In this document: positions 43,016-44,463 of the stretch, piece after piece
How the letters are laid out: each line of letters begins with the position of its first letter
Position numbering within the stretch: position 1 is the stretch's first letter
NCBI GenBank assembly: GCA_017444525.1
Contig: JAFSWL010000008.1
Coordinates: 1 to 44,463 of the forward strand
DNA from: Alphaproteobacteria bacterium
Lineage (GTDB): Bacteria; Pseudomonadota; Alphaproteobacteria; RF32; CAG-239
Direction: 5' to 3'
DNA: 44,463 nt
Notes under the pieces: generated by a model
The model's input: only the letters and a program-made list of their open reading frames with translations
The model's database searches: none
Told to the model about the DNA's origin: nothing
Program-made: the position numbers and the translations under genes

Positions 43016-43957
43016 TTGAAAGAAGAAATTAGATTTAATGCTGATGAAGAACTTTGCCAAATTATCAAACGTTGGCAAGCTTGGTTGTTAAAAGAACGAC
43101 TTTTTTCCGAGCATACACTCGACGGGTATTCCCGTGACTTGGCAATATTTATGCAAAAAATAAATCCGGATAGGGCTTTGAGCCTTCAGGATTTGGCTCA
43201 ATTGGAAGTTCGTGATTTTCGGCGTTTTTTAAGTGACCGTGCGGCGCAATATATCAATAAATCTTCACTCTGTCGTGAATTGTCGGCCGTAAAGAATTTT
43301 TTTAAGTGGTTGGCTGTAAATGAAATCGCCAAAAATCCGGCGATAAGTGTTATTTCTACACCGCGAAAATCAAAAATTTTGCCCAAAGCAATAGATATTG
43401 AAGATGCATTTAATGTGTTGAGCGAATCTGAAGATATGGCGACAAACGCATGGCAAGGGCTTCGTGATAAAGCTATTTTTACATTGCTATATGGCTGCGG
43501 TTTACGTATATCCGAAGCCCTGTCATTAAATGTCGGCGATATTACTGCCCAAAGCGAGTTCCTTCGCGTCAAAGGTAAGGGGAACAAGGAACGAATCGTC
43601 CCCTTGTTGCCGATAATTTGGCAGAATATCGAGGCTTACCTTACAAAAAGCCCGTATACCGTCAACGTAGGAGAACCGTTGTTTTTAGGGGCTCGAGGTG
43701 AGCGTTTAAGTCCGCGTATAATACAGCGGCAGATGCAAAAGTTACGCGCCAGATTGGGACTTGCCGATACGGTAACGCCGCATGCGTTGCGCCATTCTTT
43801 TGCAACTCAGCTGTTGCAAGAGGGAGTTGATTTGCGCTCCATACAGGAGTTATTGGGTCATTCATCCTTAATCACAACCCAACGCTATACCGATGTCCAA
43901 ATGCAAACTCTGAAACGAGAATACCATAAAGCGCATCCGCTCGAAAAACAGGAATAA
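43016..43957 (+). CDS. xerC: Tyrosine recombinase XerC/XerD
   Basis: A 313-residue tyrosine recombinase with the N-terminal SAM-like domain (LLKERLFSEHTLDGYSRDL) and catalytic domain. All active-site residues are seen: Arg in GCGLRISEAL, Lys in VKGKGNKER, His-x-x-Arg in TPHALRHSFAT, His in LLGHSSL and the nucleophile Tyr in TTQRYTDV. The length and VDLRSIQELLGHSSLITTQR are typical of chromosomal XerC/D, which resolve chromosome dimers. I chose TTG 43016 as start; no ATG occurs until well inside the N-domain. The upstream GAGG is weakly spaced. Tight linkage with the SH3 gene suggests co-transcription. XerC versus XerD is a guess. Confidence 0.9.
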   Translation: MKEEIRFNADEELCQIIKRWQAWLLKERLFSEHTLDGYSRDLAIFMQKINPDRALSLQDLAQLEVRDFRRFLSDRAAQYINKSSLCRELSAVKNFFKWLAVNEIAKNPAISVISTPRKSKILPKAIDIEDAFNVLSESEDMATNAWQGLRDKAIFTLLYGCGLRISEALSLNVGDITAQSEFLRVKGKGNKERIVPLLPIIWQNIEAYLTKSPYTVNVGEPLFLGARGERLSPRIIQRQMQKLRARLGLADTVTPHALRHSFATQLLQEGVDLRSIQELLGHSSLITTQRYTDVQMQTLKREYHKAHPLEKQE

Positions 43958-43990
43958 AAAAAAGAGGCGCGATATACCGCATCCCCTTTC
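43958..43990 (-). terminator. Probable terminator of rpmG
   Basis: On the minus strand an imperfect stem (GGGGATGCG with CGCGCCTCT) is followed by eight T, 20-50 bases after the rpmG stop. The A-run on the plus side could also help end the xer transcript. Confidence 0.55.
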
Positions 43991-44011
43991 TCAATCTTAT
44001 ACCAGCAGAAA

Positions 44012-44179
44012 TTACTTCAACTTCTTTTCTACAAATTCCTCATGCTTACGAGATTTTTTATCAAACTTTTTGACCGTAAGCTTTTCCGGATGAGTTCTCG
44101 GATTTTTTTCTGCCAAATAGAAAGAGCCGGTACCTGCGGTGCTTTCCAACTTAATTTTAATCTTTACTGCTTTTGCCAT
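44012..44179 (-). CDS. rpmG: 50S ribosomal protein L33 (zinc-free form)
   Basis: A 55-residue L33. I start at ATG 44179 ([20 protein letters not shown]), which gives the usual length; the longer frame adds MKRVKK. Conserved text: [20 protein letters not shown] and [20 protein letters not shown]. The CxxC pairs of the zinc-binding form are absent, as in most Proteobacteria. Monocistronic. Confidence 0.95.
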   Translation of the reverse strand: MAKAVKIKIKLESTAGTGSFYLAEKNPRTHPEKLTVKKFDKKSRKHEEFVEKKLK

Positions 44180-44293
44180 TTTCTTTACTCTTTTCAAAGG
44201 TTACAAATTAAAACATTTAGGCGCATTATACATATTTGGCTGAGCTTGTCAATAGCTTTTTTAAGGAAGTTGCAAAAAAATCAACAGGGCAAT

Positions 44294-44328
44294 AAAAAAC
44301 ACCGTCATAATTTTTGGCGGTGTTTTTT
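44294..44328. terminator. Hairpin with A/T flanks upstream of rpmG
   Basis: AAAAAACACCG (44294-44304) and CGGTGTTTTTT (44318-44328) pair perfectly around a 13-base loop. It can end transcription from either side and so insulates rpmG from whatever lies to the right of the window. Any plus-strand transcript it would serve is not obvious. Confidence 0.75.
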
Positions 44329-44463
44329 TATGGTTCGAACGTAACACTACCTGCGTGAGCAGGTAGATGTAGACAATCCTAAATCTTCGCGCTATACTGC
44401 GGTTATGGAAGAAGTAAAGTATAGCAAACAAAGCAATTGCGTGTATCACTGCCACTATCATAT
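44329..44463. other. Palindrome-rich end of the window, no gene supported
   Basis: An 8-bp perfect hairpin CTACCTGC/GCAGGTAG with a GTGA loop lies at 44347-44366. A second inverted pair, CTATACT/AGTATAG, lies about 30 bases further right (near 44391-44424). GTTCGAAC at 44333-44340 is a further palindrome. A weak minus-strand reading frame crosses the region but looks like chance translation of repeated DNA. It may be part of an RNA or repeat element cut by the window edge. Confidence 0.4.

Noticed and set aside
44261-44461. Minus-strand 66-codon hydrophobic open frame
   Set aside because: It crosses a terminator hairpin and a palindrome, and its hydrophobicity comes from T-rich DNA. No start signal was found.

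Overview
The window looks like chromosomal DNA from an AT-rich Gram-negative bacterium, most likely an uncultured, host-associated alphaproteobacterium. This rests on outer-membrane and lipopolysaccharide genes (a YadA-type anchor, PagP, KdsA, OmpA-like proteins), a bactofilin/M23 pair, DUF502, DUF192 and SH3-domain proteins in the style of Alphaproteobacteria, and an L33 protein without zinc cysteines. The taxonomic placement is inference; no rRNA operon or other decisive marker is present.

Region 1 (1-14170) is a surface-adhesin locus. It opens with the last 38 codons of an IS110-family transposase and a hairpin-rich non-coding stretch. A single 12.7-kb gene follows, encoding a 4233-residue trimeric autotransporter adhesin: a long signal peptide, an enormous repetitive passenger, and a YadA-type beta-barrel anchor at the C-terminus. 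Behind a terminator hairpin lies a gene for a one-pass inner-membrane protein with a periplasmic helical domain, a plausible assembly partner.

Region 2 (14171-18900, minus strand) holds a patatin-like phospholipase translationally coupled to a secreted MORN/YwqK-like protein, an unrecognised helical protein, a small outer-membrane beta-barrel, a tiny membrane protein and a lipoprotein. Most units end in clear terminators.

Region 3 (18900-27320) contains two membrane-anchored metallophosphoesterases in divergent orientation. Between them is a roughly 400-nt minus-strand segment with its own terminator and no convincing gene: a candidate structured RNA I cannot identify. Next come a MazG-like protein, a MATE transporter, a frameshifted C_GCAxxG_C_C family gene, a 757-residue exported protein with two copies of what looks like a lysozyme-like domain, and a YdcF/DUF218-like protein.

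Region 4 (27320-33740) has a split MacAB-type export system (adaptor, ATPase and permease overlapping in one operon). On the plus strand is a cell-shape cluster: a membrane-anchored M23 endopeptidase, a bactofilin and SmpB. A 109-bp inverted-repeat element with nested hairpins and a DUF192 lipoprotein follow.

Region 5 (33900-41220) is a dense plus-strand run: OmpA-like lipoprotein, recJ, DUF502 membrane protein, pagP, kdsA, recO, parC. Several neighbours overlap by 1-4 bases. It mixes DNA maintenance with lipid A/KDO metabolism. The right end carries an M20 deacylase, an SH3-domain protein, a Xer recombinase read from a TTG start, and rpmG. No tRNA, rRNA or CRISPR array was seen.
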